Source of the DNA: Prevotellaceae bacterium
GTDB taxonomy: Bacteria; Bacteroidota; Bacteroidia; Bacteroidales; Paludibacteraceae
Assembly (NCBI GenBank): GCA_020636695.1
Contig: JACJXJ010000004.1
Location: 15,054-79,053, forward strand
DNA length: 64,000 bases
Reading direction: 5' to 3'
Part shown: in pieces, positions 27,367-37,760 of the stretch
Layout: every line of letters starts with the position of its first letter
How positions within the stretch are numbered: the first letter of the stretch is position 1
The notes under the pieces: model-generated
Databases searched by the model: none
Told to the model about the DNA's origin: nothing
Seen by the model: the letters and a program-made list of their open reading frames with translations, nothing else
Program-made: the position numbers and the translations under genes

Positions 27367-30159
27367 TTACAAAAGAGGTTTTAGATAGTGTCCTGTATAA
27401 GATTCTTGACAGGCAGCAATCACTTCAGGTGTACCTTCACAAACGACTTGTCCTCCGCCCTTTCCTCCTTCAGGACCAATATCAATAATATGATCGGCAC
27501 ATTTAATCACGTCCAAATTATGCTCAATAATAACAACCGTATGACCTTTTGCCAACAACGCATCAAAGGCTTTCAACAAGGTTTTTATATCGTGTGTATG
27601 TAATCCGGTAGTTGGTTCGTCAAAAATGAACATCATCGGTTGTAGTGTTTCATTCGCCAAAAAAGAGGCCAACTTAACACGCTGACTTTCGCCACCAGAC
27701 AAGGTATTAGACGATTGTCCCAACTTAACATAACCGATGCCTACATCTTGTAACGGTTTGAGACGTTTCACAATTCGTTTTTCAACTGTACCTTGATGTT
27801 CTGAGAAAAATTCAATAGCTTGATTGATAGTCATTTCAAGCACGTCGAAAATATTTTTTTCATGATACCGCACTTCGAGGATGTCGGCTTTAAAACGTTT
27901 TCCATGACACGCTTCACACTCCAACTCCAAATCGGCCATAAATTGCATAGGAATAGTGACCGTGCCTTCGCCTTGGCACACCTCACAACGTCCACCATCT
28001 TGATTAAAGGAGAAATAAGTGGGTGAAAAGTTCATCTGTTTGGCCAAAGGTTGTTCGGAAAATAATTTTCGAATATCGTCATACGCTTTGATATAAGTTA
28101 CAGGATTAGAACGCGACGATTTGCCAATGGGACTTTGATTCACAAACTCAACATCTGAAACAAGATGAAAACTGCCTTTCATGCCAGCAAAAGCTCCTGG
28201 CGACATAACGGCATCGCCACTTAACTGTTTTTTTAAACCAGCATAAAAGACATCACGCACTAATGACGACTTACCAGAACCGCTGACGCCCGTAACCACT
28301 GTCATTACATTAAGTGGAAATTTGACATTTATATTTTTCAAATTATTGGCAGTTGCACCGATTACTTCAATATAATTGGCCCATTTACGACGAGATAAGG
28401 GAACTTGAATTTGTTCTTTTCCCAATAAATATTTTAACGTAAACGAGTTTTCGGCATCTTCAGGTTTAGCATCGACTGCTGCACCGCTCCAAACCACTTC
28501 TCCACCCAATCGACCAGCCAAAGGTCCCATATCAATAAGATAATCGGCCGCTTTTATAATGTCGTTATCATGTTCCACAACCACCACTGTATTTCCCAGT
28601 TGTTGTAGTTGGCGCAATACACGAATTAAACGCTCCGTATCGCGGGAATGCAGCCCAATACTTGGTTCATCGAGAATATATAACGAACCCACCAACGCAC
28701 TACCTAAGGAAGTTGCCAAATTAATGCGCTGGCTTTCGCCACCTGACAACGTATTGGATTGACGATTAAGTGTAAGATAACCCAAGCCAACATCCACTAA
28801 AAAGCGCAAGCGATTATTAATTTCAATCAACAAACGTTTAGCTATTTGCTGGTCGTGTTTACTCAATTCTAAATTGGCAAAAAATGGCAGTAACTCATCT
28901 ATTGGTAAATCTACCAAGTCGGTGATTGATTTACCCACGATTTTCACATATTGAGCTTCCTTACGCAAACGTGTGCCGCCACACTCAGGACAAATGGTTT
29001 TACCACGATAGCGAGCCAACATCACCCGATATTGAATTTTATATTGCTGCGACTCCAAATATTCAAAAAACTTATTCAGTCCTCCAAAATGACTATTACC
29101 TGTCCACAACAACTCTTTTTCAGTGGCAGAAAGTTCAAAATAAGGTTTATGAATAGGAAATCCAAACTTATCAGCGTTATAAATCAGCTCGTTTTTCCAT
29201 TCACTCATAACATCGCCTCGCCAACAAACAATGGCATCCTCGTATATGGATAACGATTGATTTGGAATTACCAAGTTAGGATCAATGCCCATCACTTTTC
29301 CAAAACCTTCGCATTTAGGACACGCGCCAAGTGGATTGTTGAAGCTAAACATATGGTCGCTCGGTTCATTGAACACGATACCATCAGCCTCAAATGCATG
29401 CGAGAACAGATGTTTTACTGGTTTATCTTCTTTTTGATACACCACCAAACACGTATTATGTCCCTCAAAAAAAGCCGTTTGTACAGAATCTGCCAACCGA
29501 TTTTGTGTTTCTTTATCATGTTTTACCACCACGCGGTCAATCACTAAATTGATTTTATCCGCCTTTTTTAGTAACGATGGCTGTTCTAGTATATCGGTGA
29601 TACGAAAATAATCTCCCTGTAACTCAACGCGTGAAAAACCTTGTTGCTGAAATAATTCGAGTTGTTGAGTAATGGTTCTATCATCAGCCGGATGGAAATG
29701 TGCCAACAAATAAACCGTCGTATTTTCGGGCAATTTGGTGATATAATCGACCACATCAGACACGCTATCTTTGCGCACTTCGACACCTGAAATAGGCGAA
29801 TAAGTGCGACCAATACGTGCAAATAATAATTTCAGATATTCATAAATTTCTGTAGATGTACCAACCGTCGATCGCGGATTATTACTAATAACCTTTTGTT
29901 CAATAGCAATAGCCGGCGGAATGCCTTTGATGTAATCGACTTCGGGCTTATTCATTCGACCTAAAAATTGTCGTACATAAGCCGATAGACTCTCCACATA
30001 ACGACGCTGACCTTCGGCATACAATGTATCGAAAGCCAGCGAAGATTTCCCAGAGCCAGAAAGACCTGTAATAACGACTAATTTATTGCGAGGAATCTTA
30101 ACATCAACATGTTTCAAATTATGAACACGCGCATTTTTTATTTCTATAAATTCACTCAT
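27367..30159 (-). CDS. uvrA: Excinuclease ABC subunit A
   Basis: DNA damage sensor of nucleotide excision repair, 930 residues, complete. Two ABC ATPase modules with insertions: Walker [11 protein letters not shown] near 32 and [10 protein letters not shown] near 626, signatures [12 protein letters not shown] and [12 protein letters not shown], and zinc-finger cysteine pairs [16 protein letters not shown] and CEVCQGEG...CEACHGKR. It starts 2 bases after the DUF4831 stop and is followed 7 bases later by the rhomboid gene. Confidence 0.98.
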   Translation of the reverse strand: MSEFIEIKNARVHNLKHVDVKIPRNKLVVITGLSGSGKSSLAFDTLYAEGQRRYVESLSAYVRQFLGRMNKPEVDYIKGIPPAIAIEQKVISNNPRSTVGTSTEIYEYLKLLFARIGRTYSPISGVEVRKDSVSDVVDYITKLPENTTVYLLAHFHPADDRTITQQLELFQQQGFSRVELQGDYFRITDILEQPSLLKKADKINLVIDRVVVKHDKETQNRLADSVQTAFFEGHNTCLVVYQKEDKPVKHLFSHAFEADGIVFNEPSDHMFSFNNPLGACPKCEGFGKVMGIDPNLVIPNQSLSIYEDAIVCWRGDVMSEWKNELIYNADKFGFPIHKPYFELSATEKELLWTGNSHFGGLNKFFEYLESQQYKIQYRVMLARYRGKTICPECGGTRLRKEAQYVKIVGKSITDLVDLPIDELLPFFANLELSKHDQQIAKRLLIEINNRLRFLVDVGLGYLTLNRQSNTLSGGESQRINLATSLGSALVGSLYILDEPSIGLHSRDTERLIRVLRQLQQLGNTVVVVEHDNDIIKAADYLIDMGPLAGRLGGEVVWSGAAVDAKPEDAENSFTLKYLLGKEQIQVPLSRRKWANYIEVIGATANNLKNINVKFPLNVMTVVTGVSGSGKSSLVRDVFYAGLKKQLSGDAVMSPGAFAGMKGSFHLVSDVEFVNQSPIGKSSRSNPVTYIKAYDDIRKLFSEQPLAKQMNFSPTYFSFNQDGGRCEVCQGEGTVTIPMQFMADLELECEACHGKRFKADILEVRYHEKNIFDVLEMTINQAIEFFSEHQGTVEKRIVKRLKPLQDVGIGYVKLGQSSNTLSGGESQRVKLASFLANETLQPMMFIFDEPTTGLHTHDIKTLLKAFDALLAKGHTVVIIEHNLDVIKCADHIIDIGPEGGKGGGQVVCEGTPEVIAACQESYTGHYLKPLL

Positions 30160-30161
30160 TC

Positions 30162-31211
30162 TTATTTTGAAATCGACTTAATAGTACCAAAATCGGTAAA
30201 TTCCACCTTCGTATAAACGCCATCAAACATCACAGCAGGCAAACAAGCTACAGTGCCAAATTGAGGCATGGTAAATGTTTTTTGAGCTAAAATAGTCGTG
30301 CCATCAGCTACGACTACTTCTGCCGAACCTGGTACGTTATAGTAAGGACCACACATTTTTTTTGCATTCGCAGTTGGTGCTGGAGCTGTTACCATGTGAG
30401 GTTTCACTGAGAGATAAATAGGACGACCCAACAAATTGTCCGATTCAACTATACCTGCTACCGCAGACATACGGAACACGATGTGATTAGTCAGTGCTTC
30501 AGTAGGTGTTACATAAAATTTACGAGAAGCTGGCACAGAAATACGTTTCCCAACAAATAAAGCCATCAATTCGGCTTCTGCCTCATCCAACTTTTGAAGC
30601 ATCAACGTAAGCGATACGCCATCAGGTAAATGATCATTGTCGCCCGACAATAAATTGGTACGACTTTCGCGAATATGATAAATTTGTTTGGCGGCAATTT
30701 CTGCCATCTTGGGAATAGAACTTGATACTAACGCCTCTTCACCCAACTGCGCAAGATCAAACCGAATGATGGTATCCACAACTGTCTGAGGACAATTTTT
30801 AGAACGATCTGATTTTGCATAAGTTACTTGATTAATAGCTCGAATCACACCTCGCCCATCCAATTCAATATTAGAAGCTGTTGTTTTTTTATTAATAGCA
30901 ATATGATAGCATTTGGTACGATCAGGTTCTGTACGATAAAACGCCTTCACGCCTTTCAACTGCCATTCATTTTTAGCTTCGACAATAAAATCAGTCGTTC
31001 CTAAAAAGCGTTCTGCATATTTATAAAAAGGGCCTGGCTTTTCAATAACTTGTACCACTTCCGCTTGAAACACAAGGGTCGTCAACGGTAATTTATACAT
31101 AATACCATCAGGTCTTATTTCATCTTCTTGCACTGGATTTACATTAGTTTGAGCACACAAAGTGGCAATACCACTCAGCATAGCAACCAATAATACAAAA
31201 CCTTTTTTCAT
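30162..31211 (-). CDS. DUF4831 family exported protein
   Basis: 349 residues with a signal peptide (about 1-20, ATLCAQ). The family is specific to Bacteroidota and has no known function. Visible features are YKLPLTTLVFQAEVVQV near 40, a central helical YHIRESRTNLLSGDNDHLPDGVSL, and a conserved GPYYNVPGSAEV near 288. It leads the operon with uvrA. A TACTTTTG box at 31240-31247 (minus) is a possible -7 element. Confidence 0.88.
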   Translation of the reverse strand: MKKGFVLLVAMLSGIATLCAQTNVNPVQEDEIRPDGIMYKLPLTTLVFQAEVVQVIEKPGPFYKYAERFLGTTDFIVEAKNEWQLKGVKAFYRTEPDRTKCYHIAINKKTTASNIELDGRGVIRAINQVTYAKSDRSKNCPQTVVDTIIRFDLAQLGEEALVSSSIPKMAEIAAKQIYHIRESRTNLLSGDNDHLPDGVSLTLMLQKLDEAEAELMALFVGKRISVPASRKFYVTPTEALTNHIVFRMSAVAGIVESDNLLGRPIYLSVKPHMVTAPAPTANAKKMCGPYYNVPGSAEVVVADGTTILAQKTFTMPQFGTVACLPAVMFDGVYTKVEFTDFGTIKSISK

Positions 31212-31302
31212 ATTTTTTTCGTTTAAAATTTAGTAAAAACAAAAGTAACTGATTTTTTTCATATTTGCAGTAAGAAACGAAAGGATTTTAACTCACCGTG
31301 AT

Positions 31303-31333
31303 TTGCTGCATCCCACAAATAATTATATCTTTG
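31303..31333 (+). promoter_or_regulatory. Promoter of nadA
   Basis: TTG at 31303-31305, 20 bases, TATCTTTG at 31326-31333; exact layout. The leader to the ATG at 31404 is about 65 bases. Confidence 0.8.
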
Positions 31334-31403
31334 CAGAACATTACAGCGTATGTAAAGTCACTTCAAAAGAAGCAATTTCGCATACGTATTTGACACAAAT
31401 TGC

Positions 31404-32336
31404 ATGGAACAATCTGACCTTATAGAAAAAATAAACCTATTGCGCAAGGAAAAGAATGCAGTTATTATGGCGCATTACTATCAAGAAGGCGCGATACAGG
31501 ATATTGCTGATATGATTGGCGACAGTTTGGCTTTGGCTCAATGGGCTACCAAAACCACGGCCGACATTTTGGTGGTTTGCGGTGTTCATTTTATGGGCGA
31601 AACGGCCAAAATTTTATCTCCTCACAAAAAAGTACTGGTTCCCGATATGAATGCAGGATGTTCGTTAGCCGATAGTTGTAAAGCGGAAGATTTTGAAGCA
31701 TTCATAAAACAGCATCCCGGCCATACCGTTATTTCGTATGTTAACACCACTGCGGCAGTAAAAGCCCTAACGGACGTTGTAGTAACATCGACTAATGCGC
31801 GCAAAATAGTAGATCAATTTCCACAAGATGCTAAACTTATTTTTGGTCCAGATCGGAATTTAGGCGATTACATCAATAAAATAAGCGGACGTAATATGGT
31901 ACTTTGGAATGGCGCTTGTCACGTGCACGAACAATTTTCAGTAGAACAGCTCGTCTCACTAAAAAAGCAGTATCCTGATGCCAAAGTGTTAGCACATCCT
32001 GAATGTAAAAAAGTGGTATTAATGTTGGCTGATTATATCGGCTCTACACAGGCCTTATTAAATTATGCCACCGAAAGTAACGACACCACTTTTTTGATTG
32101 CCACCGAAAGCGGCATTATTCATGAAATGCAAAAACGCAATCCGAGCAAAACGTTTATTCCTATTCCACCAGTAGACAGCACGTGTGGATGTAATAATTG
32201 CCAATATATGCGTCTAAATACATTAGAAAAAATTTACGATTGTTTAAAAAACGAAACACCCGAAATTTTAGTAGACGAAACCATTCGTGTAAAAGCCGTA
32301 AAACCGATTTTGAAAATGCTTGAAATGAGTAAATAA
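31404..32336 (+). CDS. nadA: Quinolinate synthase
   Basis: [4Fe-4S] enzyme that condenses iminoaspartate with dihydroxyacetone phosphate to quinolinate in de novo NAD synthesis. 310 residues, complete. Iron-sulfur ligands lie in MNAGCSLADSC near residue 81, GACHVHEQF near 171, and CGCNNCQYM near 260. Substrate-binding IMAHYYQEGAIQDIAD near the N-terminus. It depends on NadB for iminoaspartate; nadB is 16 kb away at 47828 rather than adjacent. Confidence 0.97.
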   Translation: MEQSDLIEKINLLRKEKNAVIMAHYYQEGAIQDIADMIGDSLALAQWATKTTADILVVCGVHFMGETAKILSPHKKVLVPDMNAGCSLADSCKAEDFEAFIKQHPGHTVISYVNTTAAVKALTDVVVTSTNARKIVDQFPQDAKLIFGPDRNLGDYINKISGRNMVLWNGACHVHEQFSVEQLVSLKKQYPDAKVLAHPECKKVVLMLADYIGSTQALLNYATESNDTTFLIATESGIIHEMQKRNPSKTFIPIPPVDSTCGCNNCQYMRLNTLEKIYDCLKNETPEILVDETIRVKAVKPILKMLEMSK

Positions 32337-32356
32337 TACAACCACATAGTGTCAAT

Positions 32357-32390
32357 AAAAAAGGATGATTCAATTGAATCATCCTTTTTT
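32357..32390. terminator. Bidirectional intrinsic terminator
   Basis: AAAAAAGGATGATTC, then AATT, GAATCATCCTTTTTT; a near-perfect palindrome between the convergent nadA and kdsD genes. Confidence 0.93.
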
Positions 32391-32413
32391 ATTTAGTTTT
32401 CTTATAATAGTAA

Positions 32414-33381
32414 TCAATAATGTTTAGCAAAGCCATACACATGGTGAATATGCAAAATGCCAATAATTGGCGCATCATCCACCTCTTTTTCGACTACTGC
32501 TAACGTGGTAATTTTATAACGATCCATAATTTCCAAAGCATCATTCACCATCAACGAGGCCTCAATGCGTTTAAAACTATGACTCATAAAATCGGCTGCC
32601 CTTAAATTTTGAAAATCCGTATATTTTTGAGTCGCACGACGAATATCACCATCAGTTATAATGCCCGTAACTTTGCCCGCTTTATTACAAACCATGGTAA
32701 TACCAAGGCGTTTTAAACTCACTTCGGCTATCACATCTTTAAATGAAGTGGATTCGCTGACCATTGGCACAATATCTGTCATGCAATCACGCACCTGAGT
32801 CAACATACGACGTCCCAATGCACCACCAGGATGATATAAGGCAAAATTTTCAGGTTGAAAATTACGTTTTTCCATCAAACAAACGGTGAGCGCATCGCCC
32901 ATAACTAAAGCCGCTGTAGTTGAAGTAGTAGGAGCTAAACCAATTTTACAAGCTTCGCGTTGCACACCGACATCTAATACATAATCGGCTTGTTTAGCTA
33001 AACTGGAGTTCACGTCACCTGTGATAGCGACCAATGGGCAAGCCAGTTTTTTAATTGTTTGTACAACATTTAAAATTTCTTCGGACTCACCACTATTTGA
33101 AATAGCAATAACTACATCACCACGCGATACAATACCCAAATCGCCATGTAATGCCTCAGCTGCATTGATAAAAATGGCTTGTGTTCCAGTAGAAGCTAAT
33201 GAGGCAGCAATTTTTTTACCAATGATACCTGTTTTACCAATACCCGTAATCACAACCTTACCAGTATGCGTATAAATAAGTTCAACAACTTGATTAACCT
33301 CATCGCCGATACGATCAGCCACCCGTTGAATTTCATTTATTTCAACTTGAAAACTTCCTTACTACGTGCTACAAAATCCAT
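32414..33381 (-). CDS. kdsD: Arabinose-5-phosphate isomerase (KpsF/GutQ family), start frameshifted
   Basis: Makes arabinose 5-phosphate, the first KDO precursor. SIS domain (about 30-190) with VVITGIGKTGIIGKKIAASLASTG and ISNSGESEEI, then two CBS repeats to the C-terminus (TGIITDGDIRRA). The long frame begins at 33322 with MADRIGDEV, but the true start is ATG 33381: MDFVARSKEVFK, one A missing near 33347, then VEINEIQRVADRIG. Repaired length about 323 residues. The start lies 3 bases after kdsA, in the operon GH16-like, kdsA, kdsD. Confidence 0.92.
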
Positions 33382-33384
33382 AAC

Positions 33385-34229
33385 TTATAAATTTTTAGTG
33401 ATGGCATCAATGGCTTTAGCGCGCTCCAAAATAGGTTTAATAGTACTTAAACGCAACTGATTAGCGGCATCGGAAAATGCTTTATCGGGATCTGGATGTA
33501 CTTCTGCAAATATGGCATCAACACCAACAGCCAAAGCCGCATTGATTAAATAGGGAGCCATATCACGATTTCCACCTGTAGTTGAACCATTGCCAGAAGG
33601 TTTTTGTACCGAATGAGTGGCATCAAATACCACAGGATAACCAAACGTGCGCATTTCCACTAAACCTGTCATATCGACCACCAAATTATTGTAACCAAAC
33701 GAAGAACCACGTTCACATAACATGACATTATGATTCCCCACCGATTCCATTTTTTGGATGACTTGTTTCATATCCCAAGGTGCCATAAATTGACCTTTCT
33801 TGACATTTACAATCTTGCCTGTACGACCAGCTGCCAATAATAAATCGGTTTGGCGTGATAGAAACGCAGGAATTTGTAGTGCATCAACCACTTCGGCCAC
33901 AGGAGCACATTGCCAACTTTCGTGCACATCTGTAATCAGTGGCAAATCGAGTTCGGTTTTTACTTTTTGCAAAATACGCAAACCTTCGTCCATACCAACA
34001 CCGCGAGGAGAATCCAACGACGTACGATTGGCTTTATCAAAAGAGGATTTGAATATTAAATGGATACCTAAATCCAAACAAACTTGTTTTAGATTTTCGG
34101 CTACCTGCATTATCATCCGTTCACTTTCGATGACACAAGGACCCGCAATGAGCGTAAAGGGCGTCCACTTCCTATGTCGAAACGATTGGAAACGGAAACA
34201 GAATTAACTGTTTGTGTGAGAAGCGTCAT
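33385..34229 (-). CDS. kdsA: 3-deoxy-8-phosphooctulonate synthase, start frameshifted
   Basis: Condenses arabinose 5-phosphate with PEP to KDO 8-phosphate for lipid A inner core. The long frame (from 34116) carries [64 protein letters not shown] and DATHSVQKP, all standard KdsA segments. The N-terminus, including [13 protein letters not shown], is in a neighbouring frame from ATG 34229; one base is missing near 34160. Repaired length about 281 residues. Starts 4 bases after the GH16-like gene. Confidence 0.95.
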
Positions 34230-34233
34230 AATT

Positions 34234-35568
34234 TTAGTTTGCGCGATAAACCTCTACCCAATCAACTTGCATAGTGCCTTCGCCACCTTTTTGTTTGCTA
34301 GAAATAAATGAATTTAACATAGGGAATAGAGGCTCTGCAGGAATGCCATCAGTGGTACGGAACACTTCCACATTATTGATATACCAAATGAGTTCTTTCG
34401 GTGTCCACTCTAATGAATAGATATAATAATCACCAACATTTAATCCTGTAACTTTGGTAGATGTATATTTCTTTTCAAATTTGGTAGCCCAATGCGTACC
34501 AACTTCAATACTTTTACCATCGCATACACAAACATTAACATGTGGTAATTGGTGAGTTCCAGTCAACCAAAATGCATGGGTTAAATCTTTTCCTGCAAAA
34601 CGAATTTTAGCACGAAAAACACCACCTTGTTGACAAATAGCATTGGTTCCATGTAACACGTCGGAAGTATATTCAAATTGACGATTAACAAATCCACGCG
34701 TTTTGTCCCAAGCTAACGCTAACTTACGTTCTTTACGTGTGTGAATATTCAATTCACCAGCATATACGCTCACGTTATTACCATCATTATTAGCCTGTTT
34801 TTCATTAGTAAACGAGTGGTTTCCAACCAATTTATCACTCACATAATTAAAACCGCTTTCCCAATTAGACGCATTCAACGTGTTCCAATCAAACGCATCA
34901 GAAAATGCTAAGGTGTATTGACGCATACGTGTAAACTTAGAGGCATCAGTCTTTTCAAAGAACTGAATATCTTCGTTTTCTGACAATTCCAAATAGCGTT
35001 TTTCTTCAATATATTCTGGCGTTTTTTCCCAACGTTTAGGATCTGCCCAAAAATCGTTTGCTTCTTTAAATTCTGGCGTTGATACTTTTTGACGTAACTC
35101 CTCAAAGCCTTTGATAATATACGAGTTATGAAAACGCATATAATTTTTATACGCTTTCGATTGTTCAAAATCGTGCAGGCGTTTTAATTCTGGCGATTTC
35201 TTAACTTCACTCGATTTACCTAGAAGTTCATATTGAGGTGTTGCTTTGAAGGCCAAATAATCTTTTAAAGTTTGACTTTTGAGCGTTTCATAGTACAACA
35301 CGATATTTTTATCGTTAGTTAAGCGATTAAATTTCCGCGTATCGTGACACTCCTTGGTATCTTTATACTTGCGACTTGTCAAGGTTTTTTTCTTTTCCTT
35401 GAAATCTGCTGATTTTACACGGTGAAATAATTCGCGGTATTCTGCCAATTCTTTCGATTGTTCTACACTCACATAACGTTTGTACTCTGCTGTTAATGCG
35501 GCATAATGTGCCTCCATTTTAGCAGTACTCTGCATGCGTCCAAAAATTCGTTGCCAAAAAAGATTCAT
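34234..35568 (-). CDS. GH16-fold protein lacking the catalytic motif, with helical repeat N-terminus
   Basis: 444 residues, unbroken. Residues about 1-215 are charged, helical and loosely repetitive (recurring S/T-x-E/K-F/Y/L-K patterns such as STPEFKEANDF, TPEYIEEKRY, SPELKRLHDF). Residues about 220-444 match the GH16 jelly roll: SDAFDWNTLNASNW, GGVFRAKIRF, HAFWLTGTH, LEWTPKELIWYINNVEVFRT and a C-terminal VDWVEVYRAN. Where GH16 enzymes have ExDxxE, this protein has HVNVCVCD (343-350), so all three acidic residues are absent. There is no signal peptide. It is 4 bases upstream of kdsA, so it is probably cytoplasmic and linked to glycan or KDO metabolism. Likely a binding rather than a cleaving domain; function unknown. 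Confidence 0.8.
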   Translation of the reverse strand: MNLFWQRIFGRMQSTAKMEAHYAALTAEYKRYVSVEQSKELAEYRELFHRVKSADFKEKKKTLTSRKYKDTKECHDTRKFNRLTNDKNIVLYYETLKSQTLKDYLAFKATPQYELLGKSSEVKKSPELKRLHDFEQSKAYKNYMRFHNSYIIKGFEELRQKVSTPEFKEANDFWADPKRWEKTPEYIEEKRYLELSENEDIQFFEKTDASKFTRMRQYTLAFSDAFDWNTLNASNWESGFNYVSDKLVGNHSFTNEKQANNDGNNVSVYAGELNIHTRKERKLALAWDKTRGFVNRQFEYTSDVLHGTNAICQQGGVFRAKIRFAGKDLTHAFWLTGTHQLPHVNVCVCDGKSIEVGTHWATKFEKKYTSTKVTGLNVGDYYIYSLEWTPKELIWYINNVEVFRTTDGIPAEPLFPMLNSFISSKQKGGEGTMQVDWVEVYRAN

Positions 35569-35637
35569 AATATTGATTTGAGTTTAAAGTTTTATCGTAC
35601 TAATCATTGATATTCGTTCTAGTTCTTACATGAACTT

Positions 35638-36186
35638 TTACACATTTTCTGCGTGTTCTGTCAACCACGCAGTACATTCCTGAGCGGATTGACACATGTG
35701 TAAACCTGCTTCACGAGCTTTATAGCCTAAGCCTTCGGCTGTCATACGGTCGATTTGCTGCAATAAGCCAGCAAAATAATCATCGGAATTGACCAAAATG
35801 GTTTGTTTATCGTGGTAACCTACCATGCCGGATGCTACTACATCGAACAATTCATCGAGTGTACCAAAACCGCCTGCTAAAACCACAAAAACATCGGCAT
35901 ATTCTTTCATGAGTTCCTTACGTTCACTCATGGTTTCTACTTGAAATGTTTGTGTTGGCAAGTCACTTTTTCGTCCTTTCTCTACAATTAAATCGGGTAC
36001 TACACCAATAATTTCACCACCTAATTCGTGCGTAGCTTCAGCCACGGCATCCATCAATCCGCCAGTAGCACCGCCATAAATCAGCGTGTGACCATTCTCT
36101 GCAATAAACTGACCTATTAGACGCGCTTCTGATTTAAAAGCATCACTCACTTGAGAACTAGAAGCACAAAATACGCAGATATTCAT
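35638..36186 (-). CDS. LOG family (TIGR00730) Rossmann-fold protein
   Basis: 182 residues. Family members release free base from nucleoside 5'-monophosphates. Visible motifs: VFCASSSQV at the N-terminus, IYGGATGGLMDAVAEA near 36, MSERKELM near 83, and LAGGFGTLDELFD near 103, the equivalent of PGGxGTxxE but with alanine in place of proline. Complete. It may be transcribed with the GH16-like gene 70 bases downstream. Confidence 0.9.
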   Translation of the reverse strand: MNICVFCASSSQVSDAFKSEARLIGQFIAENGHTLIYGGATGGLMDAVAEATHELGGEIIGVVPDLIVEKGRKSDLPTQTFQVETMSERKELMKEYADVFVVLAGGFGTLDELFDVVASGMVGYHDKQTILVNSDDYFAGLLQQIDRMTAEGLGYKAREAGLHMCQSAQECTAWLTEHAENV

Positions 36187-36241
36187 GAGATAATTGTAAA
36201 AAAAGATAAATAGAAACAGATAAAGTCACCATTAGAACGCA

Positions 36242-36271
36242 CAAATGTACACAATTGTATGCAAATTTCAA
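36242..36271 (-). promoter_or_regulatory. Promoter of the LOG gene
   Basis: On the minus strand: TTG (36271-36269), 19 bases, TACATTTG (36249-36242). It drives the LOG gene and perhaps the GH16-like/kdsA/kdsD series that follows. Confidence 0.65.
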
Positions 36272-36291
36272 AAAAAAGCGTTAAAAACTGC

Positions 36292-37756
36292 TTAAATTTC
36301 GCCTGACACGATTTTTGCATGCATCGCTGCTGCGGCTTTTCTACCGTCACCCATAGCTAAAATAACGGTTGCTCCACCACGCACAATATCGCCACCAGCG
36401 AAAATGGTTGGAATGGAACTTTGCATATTTTCGTCGGAAACCAAAATAGTTCCTTTTGAAGAAACTTCAAGTCCATCGACCGAACTTGGCACTAACGGAT
36501 TAGGAGAAACGCCCACGCTCACAATCACTTCATCCACATCTACCCACTCTTGTGCGCCTTTAATTTCCACAGGTTTACGACGACCAGAAGCGTCTGGCTC
36601 ACCAAGTTCCATTTTTTGCAGTAACATGGCCGTTACACGTCCTTTTTCATCGCCACGGTATTCCACTGGATTATGCAAAGTTAAAAAGTCAATGCCTTCT
36701 TCTTTGGCATGCTTCACCTCTTCGAGGCGAGCGGGCATTTCCTCTTCTGAACGACGATAGACAATCATAGCACGTTCGGCACCAAGTCGACGCGCTGTAC
36801 GCACCGAATCCATAGCCGTATTACCGCCACCAATGACCGCCACATGTTTGCCTTTCAAAACTGGTGTATCGGTATCATCGCTTGCGGCGCCCATTAAATT
36901 AACACGGGTTAAATATTCGTTGGACGACATCACACCAATCAAATTTTCGCCCTTAATATTCATAAAGTTAGGAAGTCCGGCTCCACTCGCTACAAACATA
37001 GCTCGAAAACCGTCTTCCTTTAAATCGTCGAAACTAATGGTTTTACCCACAATGCAGTTTTTGATGAATTTAACACCCATTTTGGCTAAATTCTCAATTT
37101 CCACATCCACAATATGGTTTGGCAAACGAAATTCAGGAATACCATATTTCAAAACACCACCAATTTCGTGCAAGGCCTCAAAAACTGTCACATCATAACC
37201 AAGTTTAGCCATATCGCCCGCAAACGACAAGCCCGCAGGTCCTGAACCAACAGCGGCTATTTTAATACCATTTGGTTGTGCTATTTCTGGCACACTCATT
37301 TGTCCACTTTCGCGTTCGTAATCGGCAGCAAAACGTTCCAAATGTCCAATAGCCACAGCCGGTTTATTCATTTTTAAGTGAATACATTTCGCCTCACACT
37401 GTTTTTCCTGTGGACAAACACGTCCACACACAGCAGGCAAAGCCGATGTTTCTTTCAAGGTTTTGGCAGCTTCGAGCACCTCGCCAAGCTCAATATGTTT
37501 AATAAATTGTGGAATATTGATAGATACAGGACAACCTTAACACATTGTGGATTAGCACAATCAAACAGCGTTTAGCTTCTTGCATCGCCTGTTGTAAGGT
37601 CAATCCTTGATTCACCTCTTCACTATTATGACAACGATAGTCGCCCGATAACTCGTTCATATGAACGCGCTCGATAGCGGTACGTTCTTTCGGATTCATC
37701 GATTTGCGCAACGTTTCGCGCCAAACTTCATTTCTTCCTTTTTCTTCCATTTTCAA
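36292..37756 (-). CDS. NfnB/GltD-type NADPH-binding flavoprotein subunit, N-terminus frameshifted
   Basis: Glutamate synthase small-subunit-like oxidoreductase. From 37756: SMNPKERTAIERVHMNELS, then the iron-sulfur region, which needs two repairs (G missing near 37562, A missing near 37539) to read KRCLDCANPQCVKGCPVSINIPQFI. After that it is unbroken: AVCGRVCPQEKQCEAKC, first dinucleotide fold VGSGPAGLSFAGDMAKLGYDV, second fold VIGGGNTAMDSVRTARRLG, and a C-terminal IFAGGDIVRGGATVILAMGDGRKAA. Repaired length about 489. It lies 4 bases after the partner gene, forming an NfnAB/SudAB-like pair rather than a glutamate synthase, as no large subunit is present. Confidence 0.87.
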
Positions 37757-37760
37757 TTAA

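Noticed and set aside
36292..37756. Glutamate synthase small subunit (gltD)
   Set aside because: The sequence would fit, but no large subunit is present and the gene is coupled to an NfnA-type partner, so an Nfn/Sud-type complex is preferred.
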